Program-made: the position numbers and the translations under genes
In this document: positions 52,708 to 61,710 of the stretch, in pieces
Numbering within the stretch: the first letter of the stretch is position 1
Layout: every line of letters starts with the position of its first letter
NCBI RefSeq assembly: GCF_900240385.1
Contig: NZ_OEQH01000003.1
Coordinates: 310,001 to 374,000 of the forward strand
DNA length: 64,000 nucleotides
Source: Clostridium minihomine
GTDB lineage: Bacteria; Bacillota; Clostridia; Oscillospirales; Acutalibacteraceae
Direction: 5' to 3'
Notes under the pieces: model-generated
Databases searched by the model: none
What the model saw: the letters and a program-made list of their open reading frames with translations, nothing else
Told to the model about the DNA's origin: nothing

Positions 52708-53583
52708 ATGGACTACAATGAGAACAGGATGGACAGAATGGATGATGATGACGGTTTCGAGTACAATTACGATTATCACTATGTGGGTCCGGATGAAAAC
52801 GAATATGGTTATGAAGAAGAACTGGGCGAAGAGGATTTTTACCGGCCGCGCCAAAGAAAACGGCCCAAAAAGCTTTTGGTGGTTGTTCAGCTGGCAATTT
52901 GCGCTACCATTTTGATGACTGTTATGATGTTAAAGGTGGTGGGCGGGCCCGCCTATTTAGCCGTAAAGCAATGGTATGTCAGCCATGCCGGTGATTCTAT
53001 TATTGCTCAGGAATCGATTAATCGATTTACGGAAGCGTGGGTGAACTTCTTTTCTACTTCTCCGGCAGAACAGGGCAATGCTTCCACGCCGGATCCCGCT
53101 TCTTCGGGAATTCCTGCGTCTTCTGCGCCGGATTTGTCTTCTGCTGTTTCCAGTGTGGCCTATACGACCAGCATCGATTCTGAAATTCCGGTTTTTGTTT
53201 CTGTCTTTCTGGATTATCCGGTTAAAGGGGGAATCGTTACTTCCGGCTTTGGCCCGCGGGAAGAGGGAAAACATTTGGGCATCGATCTTGGTGCGCCGTC
53301 CGGCAGTCCTATTGTTCCGGCCATGCCGGGGAAAGTGGAATTCAGCGGGGAGAATTCCTCTTACGGAAAATATCTGCTGGTGGATCACGGCTCGAATATC
53401 AAAACCCGCTATGCTCATTGCGAAAAACTTTTGGTGAAAGAAGGGGAAGCGGTGGTTTATGGTCAGCCCATTGCTTTGGTGGGCAGCACCGGGGAATCCA
53501 CCGGGCCTCACCTGCATTTTGAGCTGATTTTATCAGACATTTGCTACGATCCGCAGCCTCTTTTCAAAAATAGGTCGATTTAA
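52708..53583 (+). CDS. spoIVFA: Membrane-anchored LytM-domain protein, SpoIVFA-like
   Basis: The 291-residue protein has an acidic and tyrosine-rich cytosolic N-terminus, one membrane helix (about 55-76) and a peptidase M23/LytM domain (about 168-285). The zinc and catalytic residues look intact: His189 and Asp193 in HLGID, His236, and HLH at 268-270. The next gene is a SpoIVFB-type protease overlapping by one base, so this is probably SpoIVFA, which controls pro-sigma-K cleavage at the forespore. A SpoIIQ-like role is the alternative. The start follows GGGAGG. Confidence 0.78.
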   Translation: MDYNENRMDRMDDDDGFEYNYDYHYVGPDENEYGYEEELGEEDFYRPRQRKRPKKLLVVVQLAICATILMTVMMLKVVGGPAYLAVKQWYVSHAGDSIIAQESINRFTEAWVNFFSTSPAEQGNASTPDPASSGIPASSAPDLSSAVSSVAYTTSIDSEIPVFVSVFLDYPVKGGIVTSGFGPREEGKHLGIDLGAPSGSPIVPAMPGKVEFSGENSSYGKYLLVDHGSNIKTRYAHCEKLLVKEGEAVVYGQPIALVGSTGESTGPHLHFELILSDICYDPQPLFKNRSI

Positions 53584-54194
53584 TGCGGTTTACAGTATTG
53601 GGGTGTCATGTCAGGGTGCAATTTTGGTTTATGGCACTTGTGACGTTATCTTTATTTATGGATCGAACTGGAATGGCCGGAATCGGAATTCTAGCGGTTA
53701 TTCTTCATGAAAGCGGGCATCTAATAATGATGACGCTTTTGGGAATGCCGCCGGAAAGAATCTCTATGAGCTTATTTGGGCTGGAAATTCAGCAAAAGGC
53801 CAGCAGCTGCCGAACGTACCGTCAGGATGCCTGGATTGCCGTGGCCGGGCCGGCGGCCAATATTTTGTTTTTTTTGATTTCTTGGCTGGGGTACTATGCC
53901 ACATCATCGCTGTATCTTGCCAATTTAGGGGCCGCCAATCTTCTATTAGCCCTTTTAAATGGATTGCCGGTGGGGCCTTTGGATGGAGGGCAGGCATTAT
54001 ATTCGTTACTATGCAGCCGGTATCCCGCAGAAACCTGCGAAAAAATTGTAGAGGTGGTTTCCTTTTTTGTTATCCTGCCAATTGCACTGGTGGGATTTTT
54101 AGTGCTGTTGCGTTCCCGGTATAATTTTTCTCTTTTAATCGTGAGTGGTTATTTAATTCTAATGCTGGTTTTAAAAAAAGGCCGCTATTTCTGA
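53583..54194 (+). CDS. spoIVFB: SpoIVFB-type intramembrane zinc protease
   Basis: The 203-residue membrane protein has about five helices, the zinc motif HESGH (42-46) and the second-site LPVGPLDGGQ with Asp134. There is no CBS domain visible, so it is shorter than the Bacillus form. By family and by its coupled LytM-domain partner it should cut pro-sigma-K during sporulation. The ATG shares a base with the upstream stop (TAATG). Confidence 0.85.
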   Translation: MRFTVLGCHVRVQFWFMALVTLSLFMDRTGMAGIGILAVILHESGHLIMMTLLGMPPERISMSLFGLEIQQKASSCRTYRQDAWIAVAGPAANILFFLISWLGYYATSSLYLANLGAANLLLALLNGLPVGPLDGGQALYSLLCSRYPAETCEKIVEVVSFFVILPIALVGFLVLLRSRYNFSLLIVSGYLILMLVLKKGRYF

Positions 54195-54199
54195 ATGAA

Positions 54200-54229
54200 T
54201 GAACCGAATTCCCATTTTTATCCGGTTCA
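54200..54229 (+). terminator. Weak hairpin after spoIVFB
   Basis: TGAACCG pairs with CGGTTCA around a 16-base loop, six bases past the spoIVFB stop. No T run follows at once, so termination is doubtful. Confidence 0.35.
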
Positions 54230-54272
54230 CAAAATATTTAGAATATTGTTGCTTTTATCTAGGCAGTCATTG

Positions 54273-54281
54273 TGATATAAT
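54273..54281 (+). promoter_or_regulatory. Extended -10 promoter before the M16 pair
   Basis: TGATATAAT is a perfect extended -10 box (TG-N-TATAAT). I see no good -35. It lies about 150 bp before the next gene. Confidence 0.45.
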
Positions 54282-54430
54282 AATCATTAAATAGTTGCAT
54301 TTCGATTTTTTGACCGGCTTTTTTCGGCGGCTGCCGTTGGGCTGGGCGATGATATGGAAAAACGGCCATACGGAATTTTTGTATTATTATAAAAGATTCT
54401 GATCCGGCCGAATTAGGAGATGACAGAAAA

Positions 54431-55714
54431 ATGATAAAACTGGATCAATATCCTGTAATGGAAGGCGTTCAATTTCGCAGCATTCGGGATACTCGTTTCA
54501 AAACTTTGCGTATCGCAGTAAATTTCATGTTACCTTTGGAACAAGAAACGGCGGCAGCCAATGCGCTGCTTCCTTTTTTATTAAGCCGGGCCAGCCGGGA
54601 ATATCCGGATTTTACCCGGCTCAATGAACGTTTGCAGGAATTGTATGGCGCTGCGGTTCACGCGGATGTGCGCAAACTGGGCGAAGTTCAGGTGCTGTCC
54701 GTTGCGGCAGCCAGTTTGGCAGACCGCTATACCCTAAATGGAGAAAGCATATCGCAGGAAATTTCAAAGCTGCTTTGCAGCCTGTTGTTTGATCCGCCGC
54801 TGGAGAATGGTTTGTTCCCGGAAGAAGGATTTGAACAGGAAAAAAGACAGACCGTTGAAATGATTGACTCTGATTTTAACGATAAGCGCACCTATGCCAG
54901 ACTGCGTTGTGAACAGCTGATGTGTGAGAAAGAGGCGTTTGGGCTGAATCGCTATGGCAGCCGAGAAGATGTGGTGGCGCTGGAGCGTTCAGAAATGACC
55001 AAGGTATGGGAAAAGGTTTTAAAAACCGCAAGGGTTGAAATTATGGCTCTTGGGGATTGTGATCCTGTGCCGGTTTATGAAAGATTTTTAGAGGCGTTCC
55101 AAAAGATTGACCGCAATCCTGTTCCTGCCTTTCGTACCGAAATCATTAAGACCGTGCCCGAGGTGCGGGAATTTACCGATACCATGTCGGTAGCTCAATC
55201 CAAATTGGTGATGGGCTTTCGTGCCGGTGCGGCCGTTCCCACGGACGCAGTGGCTTCCACAAAGCTGATGACTGCCGTATTTGGCGGAACCCCCAGTGCC
55301 AAACTGTTTTTAAATGTAAGAGAAAAACTCAGCCTTTGCTACTATTGTGTGTCCCGTTATGACTGGAACAAGGGGGTTATGATGGTAGAAAGCGGCGTAG
55401 AAACCGAAAATATTGAAAAAGCAAGAAAAGAGATTTTGGCTCAGTTAGAAGAAATTCGTGTGGGCAATATTACAGAAGAAGAGCTTCAGGCGGCCAAATT
55501 AAGCATGAGCAACAGCTACCGCACGGTGGGCGACTATTTGGGCGGTTTAGAAAATTGGTATATCACACAGGCTTTTTGTGAAAAAGTTCAATCGCCGGAA
55601 GAGGCCGCAGAAGAAATCAACTCTGTGACAGTGGAGCAGGTGGTGCAGGCGGCAAAAGACGTGACGCTGGATACTGTGTATCAATTGGTAGGGGAAGAGG
55701 GGGAGAAAGCATGA
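54431..55714 (+). CDS. M16 peptidase-like protein without zinc motif (YmfF-like)
   Basis: The 427-residue protein has the M16 fold pattern (FMLPLEQETAAANALLPFLL ... RLNERLQELYGAA, then RLRCEQLMCEKEAFG and a late FGGTPSAKLFLNVREKLSLCYY) but no HxxEH zinc site, so it is likely the non-catalytic half of a heterodimer with the next gene. In Firmicutes the pair ymfF-ymfH is associated with peptide or protein processing of unknown target. It overlaps the downstream gene by four bases. The start is ATG 54431 after AGGAG. Confidence 0.85.
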   Translation: MIKLDQYPVMEGVQFRSIRDTRFKTLRIAVNFMLPLEQETAAANALLPFLLSRASREYPDFTRLNERLQELYGAAVHADVRKLGEVQVLSVAAASLADRYTLNGESISQEISKLLCSLLFDPPLENGLFPEEGFEQEKRQTVEMIDSDFNDKRTYARLRCEQLMCEKEAFGLNRYGSREDVVALERSEMTKVWEKVLKTARVEIMALGDCDPVPVYERFLEAFQKIDRNPVPAFRTEIIKTVPEVREFTDTMSVAQSKLVMGFRAGAAVPTDAVASTKLMTAVFGGTPSAKLFLNVREKLSLCYYCVSRYDWNKGVMMVESGVETENIEKARKEILAQLEEIRVGNITEEELQAAKLSMSNSYRTVGDYLGGLENWYITQAFCEKVQSPEEAAEEINSVTVEQVVQAAKDVTLDTVYQLVGEEGEKA

Positions 55715-56985
55715 GGCTCGAAAAAATTACAAATGAAAGAGTGCAGGACAGCTATTACCAGATAAAGCATCCCAGCGGTCTGCGTATTTTTGTCTATCCC
55801 AAAGAGGGCAGCAACTCCACTTATGCCATATTCGGCACCCGCTATGGCTCCATCGATACCAGCTTCCGCCGTTCTGATGAACAGGAAAGCTGCACGGTAC
55901 CGGAGGGTATTGCGCATTTTCTGGAGCATAAGCTCTTTGAAAGCGAAGACGGCGATGCGTTTGCCCGCTATGCCAAAACCGGTGCATCCGCCAATGCTTA
56001 TACCTCTTTTGATATGACTTGCTATCTGTTTTCCTGCACCGATCAAGTCTATGAATCCCTAGAGATTTTACTGGACTTTGTGCAGTCCCCGTATTTTACG
56101 GAGCACACGGTTCAAAAGGAACAGGGCATTATTGGTCAGGAAATCCGCATGTACGATGACGATCCCCAGTGGCGGGTTCTCTTTAACCTGTTGGGAGCGC
56201 TGTATCACAAACATCCGGTCAAAATTGATGTTGCCGGTACGGTGGAAAGCATTGCACAGATTACACCCGATTATCTGTACCGCTGCTATAACACCTTTTA
56301 TAATTTGAATAATATGGCCCTTTGTGTGGCTGGAAATATTGATCCGGAAAAGGTTCTGGAAATGTGCGATAAAATGCTCAAATCCTGCGAACCGGTAGAG
56401 GTTGACCGGGTTTTTGAGGAAGAGCTCAACGAAGTGGTGCAGGAAAAAGTGGAGCAGAGCCTTTCGGTGGCCGTTCCGCTGTTCCAGCTTGGGTTTAAAG
56501 AGTCTGCCCGCCACCGTACGGTACAGGAGCTGGCTCAGACCGATGTTCTTCTGGAATTGATGGCATCAGATTCTTCTCCGTTATTCCGCCGTCTGTTGGA
56601 TGCCAATTTAGTCAATACGTCTTCCTTTAGCAGCGAATATTTTGAAGGCCCCGGTTATGCCGCAGTTATTTTTGCCGGCGAGTCTAAGGATCCGGAAGCC
56701 GTGGCAAAAGAAATTCGCGAAGAAGCCGATCGCCTGCGCCGGGAAGGAATTCCTCAGGATGCTTTTGAACGGGCAAAGAAGGCCGTATATGGTCGCAATG
56801 TTGCCGCGCTGAACAGTGCGGAAGCGATTGCCAACGCCATGATTTCCCTGACATTTGCGGAACGGGAACTGTTTTCTTATATCGACGCTCTGGCTTCTAT
56901 CAAACTGGAAGATGTGCAAAAACGTTTAGAAGAGCAGATTTTGTCGCAATATTCCGCTTTGTCGGTGATTTCCCCTATCAAATAA
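55711..56985 (+). CDS. M16 zinc peptidase (YmfH-like)
   Basis: The 424-residue protein has the inverted zinc motif HFLEH (69-73), a following long helix with the third zinc ligand, and the C-terminal RY-type substrate region (PLFRRLLDANLVNTSSF). It should be the catalytic partner of the upstream protein. The overlap ATGA supports joint synthesis. lgt follows 15 bp later. Confidence 0.9.
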   Translation: MRLEKITNERVQDSYYQIKHPSGLRIFVYPKEGSNSTYAIFGTRYGSIDTSFRRSDEQESCTVPEGIAHFLEHKLFESEDGDAFARYAKTGASANAYTSFDMTCYLFSCTDQVYESLEILLDFVQSPYFTEHTVQKEQGIIGQEIRMYDDDPQWRVLFNLLGALYHKHPVKIDVAGTVESIAQITPDYLYRCYNTFYNLNNMALCVAGNIDPEKVLEMCDKMLKSCEPVEVDRVFEEELNEVVQEKVEQSLSVAVPLFQLGFKESARHRTVQELAQTDVLLELMASDSSPLFRRLLDANLVNTSSFSSEYFEGPGYAAVIFAGESKDPEAVAKEIREEADRLRREGIPQDAFERAKKAVYGRNVAALNSAEAIANAMISLTFAERELFSYIDALASIKLEDVQKRLEEQILSQYSALSVISPIK

Positions 56986-57000
56986 TTGGAGGCAACCTTC

Positions 57001-58077
57001 ATGTATCAGGTTCATACCGTCGAGTTCCCAAAACTGGGACTCGACTTTAACATAAACCCGACAGCCTTTTCCATAGGCGGGTTTACCATCCAATGGTATG
57101 GTGTTATTATAGCAATGGGTTTTCTGCTGGCTTTTTTGTATATCATGTTTGGATGCAAAAAATTCAACGTGGATCCGGATAAGCTCATTGACGCCGTGAT
57201 TGTGGGCATGATTGGCGGAATTGTGGGAGCCAGACTGTATTATGTCGTTTTTTATCCCGGGGATCAGTACATTAAAGATCCCATGAGTATTCTTTATATT
57301 TGGAACGGCGGTCTGGCTATTTACGGGGGAATTGTGGGCGGCCTTTTGTGTGGGGCTCTTATGGCCAAGCTGCGCGGACTGAAAGTTGCCGCAGTTTTGG
57401 ATATGGCCGCTTTGGGCTTTTTAATTGGACAAACTGTGGGCAGATGGGGCAACTATGTGAATCAAGAAGCCTTTGGCACTGCAACTGATCTGCCTTGGGG
57501 AATGATAAGCGAACGGACTCAGCTTTTGGTTCCCGGCCCGGTTCATCCTTGCTTTTTGTATGAATCTTTGTGGTGCTTGGTGGGCTTTGGTCTTTTGCAT
57601 TTGTTTGCCACACAGCTTCGCAGATATGATGGACAGGTCTTTTTGCTGTATCTAACTTGGTATGGCATTGGCCGCTTCTTAATTGAAGGGCTTCGGACAG
57701 ACAGTCTGATTACTCCTATTTTCAATTTGAGAGTATCTCAGGTGGTGGCGGCTGTCACTGTGATTATTGCTTTGTCTTTGCTGCTTGTGTTCCGCAATAA
57801 AACCAGTTTAACCGGAATTGGCTCTGCTGCTGTGATGGCGCAAAACGGAATTCAGCTGGAAATCACTTCGGCTATTGAGGCGGGCAATGAAGGCAGCACC
57901 ATTTCCAGTGACATTACTCCCAAAGCCGATGTTGCAGACAGAGAGGATGTCGCATCAGAAACCGATTTGGAAAAGCAAATCGAAATCATAGAAGAAAACA
58001 ATTCTGCGGAGGAACAGCCTTCGGAAGAGATTGTGAGTGATCCACCAGAAGAATCCACAGAAGGATCTCAGGAATAA
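57001..58077 (+). CDS. lgt: Prolipoprotein diacylglyceryl transferase with acidic C-terminal tail
   Basis: The start at 57001 (MYQVHTVEFP) has GGAGG at 8 bases; the longer option at 56986 is rejected. The 358-residue protein has seven predicted helices and the Lgt signatures GGLAIYGGIVGG and GRWGNYVNQEAFG. It moves diacylglycerol onto lipoprotein cysteines. About 70 residues after the last helix (near 290-358) form a glutamate/serine-rich tail that typical Lgt lacks. Confidence 0.94.
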   Translation: MYQVHTVEFPKLGLDFNINPTAFSIGGFTIQWYGVIIAMGFLLAFLYIMFGCKKFNVDPDKLIDAVIVGMIGGIVGARLYYVVFYPGDQYIKDPMSILYIWNGGLAIYGGIVGGLLCGALMAKLRGLKVAAVLDMAALGFLIGQTVGRWGNYVNQEAFGTATDLPWGMISERTQLLVPGPVHPCFLYESLWCLVGFGLLHLFATQLRRYDGQVFLLYLTWYGIGRFLIEGLRTDSLITPIFNLRVSQVVAAVTVIIALSLLLVFRNKTSLTGIGSAAVMAQNGIQLEITSAIEAGNEGSTISSDITPKADVADREDVASETDLEKQIEIIEENNSAEEQPSEEIVSDPPEESTEGSQE

Positions 58078-58129
58078 AAACACTTTACTAAAGTGGAGAA
58101 AAAGATCAGGAAAAATCGGGGGGTAATTT

Positions 58130-58984
58130 ATGGCGCAATTGATTGATGGAAAAGCAATTTCAGGGGCAGTAAAAGAACAAATCGCACAGCAGGTGAGTTC
58201 TATGCAAGAAGAACAGGGAATTACACCGGGCTTGGCTGTTGTTTTAGTCGGGGAAGACCCTGCTTCTGCCATCTATGTAAAAAATAAAGAAAAGGCGTGT
58301 GAAGAAGTCGGTTTTTATTCAGAAATGTATACGCTGCCGACTTCTGTTACCCAGCAAGAGCTGGAAGATTTAATTCATACGCTCAATGAAAAAGAAGATA
58401 TTGACGGCATCTTAGTCCAAAAACCTTTGCCGAAGGGTTTGGATGAAAAAGCGCTGGTCAATTTGATTCGTCCGGACAAGGATGTGGATGCATTCCATCC
58501 GGAGAATGTTGGACATATCATGCAGGGGGATTTTCACTTTCTTCCCTGTACTCCTGCGGGCGTAATGGAATTGCTGCGTGCTTCTGATGTGAATCCGCAG
58601 GGTAAACGTGCCGTTATCGTCGGCCGCAGTGATATTGTTGGCAAGCCCATGGCCATGCTGCTTCTGCATCAGAATGCCACGGTAACCATTTGCCACAGCA
58701 AAACCCAGAACCTGGCAGAAGTTTGCCAGGAGGCAGACATTTTAATTACCGCCGTGGGAAAAACCGGCCTGATTACAGGCGATATGGTAAAACCCGGCGC
58801 AGTGGTGATTGATGTGGGAATTAACCGTGATGCGAAAGGAAAACTGTGCGGCGACGTTGATTTTAAATCGGTGGAACCAAAAGCGTCGTACATCACTCCT
58901 GTTCCCGGCGGTGTGGGGCCCATGACCATTTCGATGCTGCTGAAAAATACGTTGGCGGCGGCCAGACTGCACAGTGGGTTATAA
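58130..58984 (+). CDS. folD: Methylenetetrahydrofolate dehydrogenase/cyclohydrolase FolD
   Basis: The 284-residue enzyme oxidises methylene-THF and hydrolyses methenyl-THF. It has the catalytic lysine region ASAIYVKNKEKACEEVGF (about 43-60), GILVQKPLP, PCTPAGVMELL and the Rossmann VGRSDIVGKPMAMLLL, ending PVPGGVGPMTISML. It is followed by dxs after 48 bp; xseA, xseB and ispA, which often lie between, are absent here. Confidence 0.96.
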   Translation: MAQLIDGKAISGAVKEQIAQQVSSMQEEQGITPGLAVVLVGEDPASAIYVKNKEKACEEVGFYSEMYTLPTSVTQQELEDLIHTLNEKEDIDGILVQKPLPKGLDEKALVNLIRPDKDVDAFHPENVGHIMQGDFHFLPCTPAGVMELLRASDVNPQGKRAVIVGRSDIVGKPMAMLLLHQNATVTICHSKTQNLAEVCQEADILITAVGKTGLITGDMVKPGAVVIDVGINRDAKGKLCGDVDFKSVEPKASYITPVPGGVGPMTISMLLKNTLAAARLHSGL

Positions 58985-59032
58985 AAAACAAACCGGTCTG
59001 CCGCACCAATTATATAGACAGAGGTTTCCTGG

Positions 59033-60892
59033 ATGAGAAAACTATTAGATCAGATTGATTCCCCCGGGGACTTGCGATCCCTAACCGTCAAACAGCTGGG
59101 TGGACTGTGCGGAGAAATCCGCCAGGAAATTATTCGTACCGTTGCAAAAAACGGCGGGCATTTGGCGTCTAATTTGGGGGTAGTGGAGCTGACCGTTGCG
59201 CTTCATTACACGTTTGATGTTCCTTGGGATGATATTGTTTGGGATGTGGGGCATCAGTGCTATACCCATAAAATATTAACCGGAAGGCGTGACAGAATTC
59301 ATACAATTCGCACGCAAGGCGGGCTTTCCGGTTACCCGAACCCCAAAGAAAGCGATTGTGATCCCTTTCACTCCGGCCACAGCAGCACCTCAATTTCGGT
59401 TGCGCTGGGGCTGGCGAACGCAAAGAGAATAAATCATGATCCCGGCCACGTGGTGGCTGTTATTGGGGACGGTGCGCTGACCGGCGGTTTAGCCTATGAA
59501 GGGCTCAACAATGCCGGGCGCTTCCCGAAAAATTTTATTGTAATATTAAATGACAATAAAATGTCCATTTCTAAAAATGTGGGTTCCATTGCCCGGTATC
59601 TGGCACATATCCGTACAGAGCCCGGTTATTTAAAAGTAAAAAGCACAGTGGAAAACATTTTGGATAATACTCCTGTGCTGGGGGCTCCGGTTAGTTCCCT
59701 TCTGCAAAAATCCAAATCCCTGCTGAAACAGGCTCTGTACAATAACACTCTGTTTGAAGATATGGGATTTGCCTATTACGGGCCTTATGATGGTCATGAC
59801 CTGGAACAGTTGATTTCTGTTCTTCAAAATGCGAAAAATATCAATCGTCCGGTGCTATTGCATGTGATTACGTCTAAGGGAAAGGGATATCCCTTTGCCG
59901 AAAAGAATCCCGGTGCTTTTCACGGCGTTTCCTGTTTTGATATTAAAACCGGGGAATCCCAAGCATCCGGCGATAATTTTTCCAAAGTATTCGGCCGATG
60001 CCTGACGGATATGGCCAAAGAAGATGACCGGATTTGCGCCATCACTGCCGCCATGGAAAGCGGCACCGGCCTGACGGATTTTCACAAAGCCTTTCCGGAT
60101 CGCTTTTTTGACGTTGGGATTGCTGAAGAACATGCAGTGACTTTTTCGGGCGGTTTGGCCGCCGGGGGAATGCTGCCTGTGTTTGCTGTGTATTCCAGCT
60201 TTTTACAGCGCAGCATTGATCAGGTGATTCATGACGCTGCTTTACAAAACCTGAAAGTGACCTTAGCCATTGACCGCGCCGGGGTAGTCGGGGAAGATGG
60301 GGAAACTCATCAGGGACTTTTTGATGTATCTTTGCTCAGTTCTATTCCCAACCTGACCATTTTTTCTCCTTGCTATTTCTCAGAGTTACAGATGTTTCTG
60401 CATCAGGCAGTTTACGAGTGTCCCGGTGTTGCCGCAGTGCGCTATCCCCGCGGCGGGCAGTTATTCCAGCCGGAAGACTTTACTGTGACGGGGAACACCT
60501 ATGATGTGTATGGAGAAACGGATGCACCAGTGCTCTTGGTTACCTATGGCAGGCTGTTTTCTATGGCCTGCTTAGCTGCAAAAAAACTTCGGGAAGACAA
60601 AATTCCAGTTCGGATTCTGAAACTGAACCGAATTCATCCGTTGGATCCCCAGGCAATTGAAATTTGCCGCAATGCCCAGCATGTCTTTTTCTTTGAAGAG
60701 GGAGTTCGTCAGGGCGGAATAGGGGAACACTTTTTTTATCTGCTGTATCAGCAGGGGTATCAAGGAAAAACAACTTTGCGTGCAGTGGAAAACCACTTTG
60801 TAAAACAGGCTGCCGTGCGGCAGTCGCTCATTGAGCTGGAACTGGACAGTGACAGCATGAGAAAGATCATAAAAACGGAGTATCAGAAGTGA
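59033..60892 (+). CDS. dxs: 1-deoxy-D-xylulose-5-phosphate synthase
   Basis: The 619-residue enzyme joins pyruvate and glyceraldehyde 3-phosphate, the first step of the MEP isoprenoid pathway. Seen are VWDVGHQCYTHKILTGR, thiamine pyrophosphate-binding GDG (145-147) with LNDNKMSIS, the transketolase catalytic IAEEHAVTFSGGLAAGG and DRAGVVGEDGETHQG. Length and order are typical. Its stop overlaps the tlyA GTG start. Confidence 0.96.
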   Translation: MRKLLDQIDSPGDLRSLTVKQLGGLCGEIRQEIIRTVAKNGGHLASNLGVVELTVALHYTFDVPWDDIVWDVGHQCYTHKILTGRRDRIHTIRTQGGLSGYPNPKESDCDPFHSGHSSTSISVALGLANAKRINHDPGHVVAVIGDGALTGGLAYEGLNNAGRFPKNFIVILNDNKMSISKNVGSIARYLAHIRTEPGYLKVKSTVENILDNTPVLGAPVSSLLQKSKSLLKQALYNNTLFEDMGFAYYGPYDGHDLEQLISVLQNAKNINRPVLLHVITSKGKGYPFAEKNPGAFHGVSCFDIKTGESQASGDNFSKVFGRCLTDMAKEDDRICAITAAMESGTGLTDFHKAFPDRFFDVGIAEEHAVTFSGGLAAGGMLPVFAVYSSFLQRSIDQVIHDAALQNLKVTLAIDRAGVVGEDGETHQGLFDVSLLSSIPNLTIFSPCYFSELQMFLHQAVYECPGVAAVRYPRGGQLFQPEDFTVTGNTYDVYGETDAPVLLVTYGRLFSMACLAAKKLREDKIPVRILKLNRIHPLDPQAIEICRNAQHVFFFEEGVRQGGIGEHFFYLLYQQGYQGKTTLRAVENHFVKQAAVRQSLIELELDSDSMRKIIKTEYQK

Positions 60893-61710
60893 TAGAGAAA
60901 AAAAGACTGGACACCCTTGTGTATGAATTGGGTTTTGCCGAAAGCAGAGAAAAAGCCAAAACCTTAGTTATGCTGGGGAATGTTTATGTAGACAATCAAA
61001 AATCCGACAAGCCGGGCACGATGCTTCCGGCCAATTTAAAAATAGAAGTTCGCGGACAAGGGCTGCGCTATGTCAGCCGGGGTGGTTTAAAGCTGGAAAA
61101 GGCAGTGGATCTGTATTCTTTGGATTTAACCGGAATGACCTGTATGGATATTGGCGCTTCTACCGGTGGTTTTACCGACTGCATGCTGCAAAACGGAGCG
61201 AAAAAAGTATACTCTGTGGATGTGGGCTATGGGCAGTTAGCCTGGAAGCTTCGTACCGATCCCCGGGTGGTGAATCTGGAGCGCACCAACGTTCGCTATC
61301 TAACTCCGGAGCAAGTACCGGATTCCATTGATTTTTTCAGTGTGGATGTATCTTTCATTTCGCTGACGCTGGTGCTGCCGGTGGCCAGAACCTTTTTATC
61401 TGAAAATGCCCGTGCAGTCTGCCTGATTAAACCTCAGTTTGAAGCCGGGCGGGAAAACGTGGGCAAAAAAGGTGTGGTGCGTGACAAATCGGTTCACGAG
61501 CAGGTAATTTCAAAAATTCAGTCTTTTGTTTTGGAACATGGTTTTTCTGTTTTGGGGCTTACTTTTTCCCCGGTAAAAGGCCCTGAGGGAAATATCGAAT
61601 ACCTGATTTATCTGCAAAAGTCAGAAAATCCGGTCAACCTTAGTGAGCAGGCGGTTTCTGAACTGGTGGAACGCTCTCACGCTGAACTTAACGGTGGTGA
61701 ATCACATTGA
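60889..61710 (+). CDS. tlyA: TlyA-family rRNA 2'-O-methyltransferase
   Basis: The 273-residue protein has an N-terminal S4 RNA-binding domain (RLDTLVYELGFAESREKAKT, with VRGQGLRYVSRGGLKLEKA) and an FtsJ-like methyltransferase (CMDIGASTGGFTDCMLQNGA, then VDVSFISLTLVLP). By family it methylates ribose in 16S/23S rRNA and is often called hemolysin A. The start is GTG, the gene overlaps dxs and nadK. Confidence 0.92.
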   Translation: MIEKKRLDTLVYELGFAESREKAKTLVMLGNVYVDNQKSDKPGTMLPANLKIEVRGQGLRYVSRGGLKLEKAVDLYSLDLTGMTCMDIGASTGGFTDCMLQNGAKKVYSVDVGYGQLAWKLRTDPRVVNLERTNVRYLTPEQVPDSIDFFSVDVSFISLTLVLPVARTFLSENARAVCLIKPQFEAGRENVGKKGVVRDKSVHEQVISKIQSFVLEHGFSVLGLTFSPVKGPEGNIEYLIYLQKSENPVNLSEQAVSELVERSHAELNGGESH

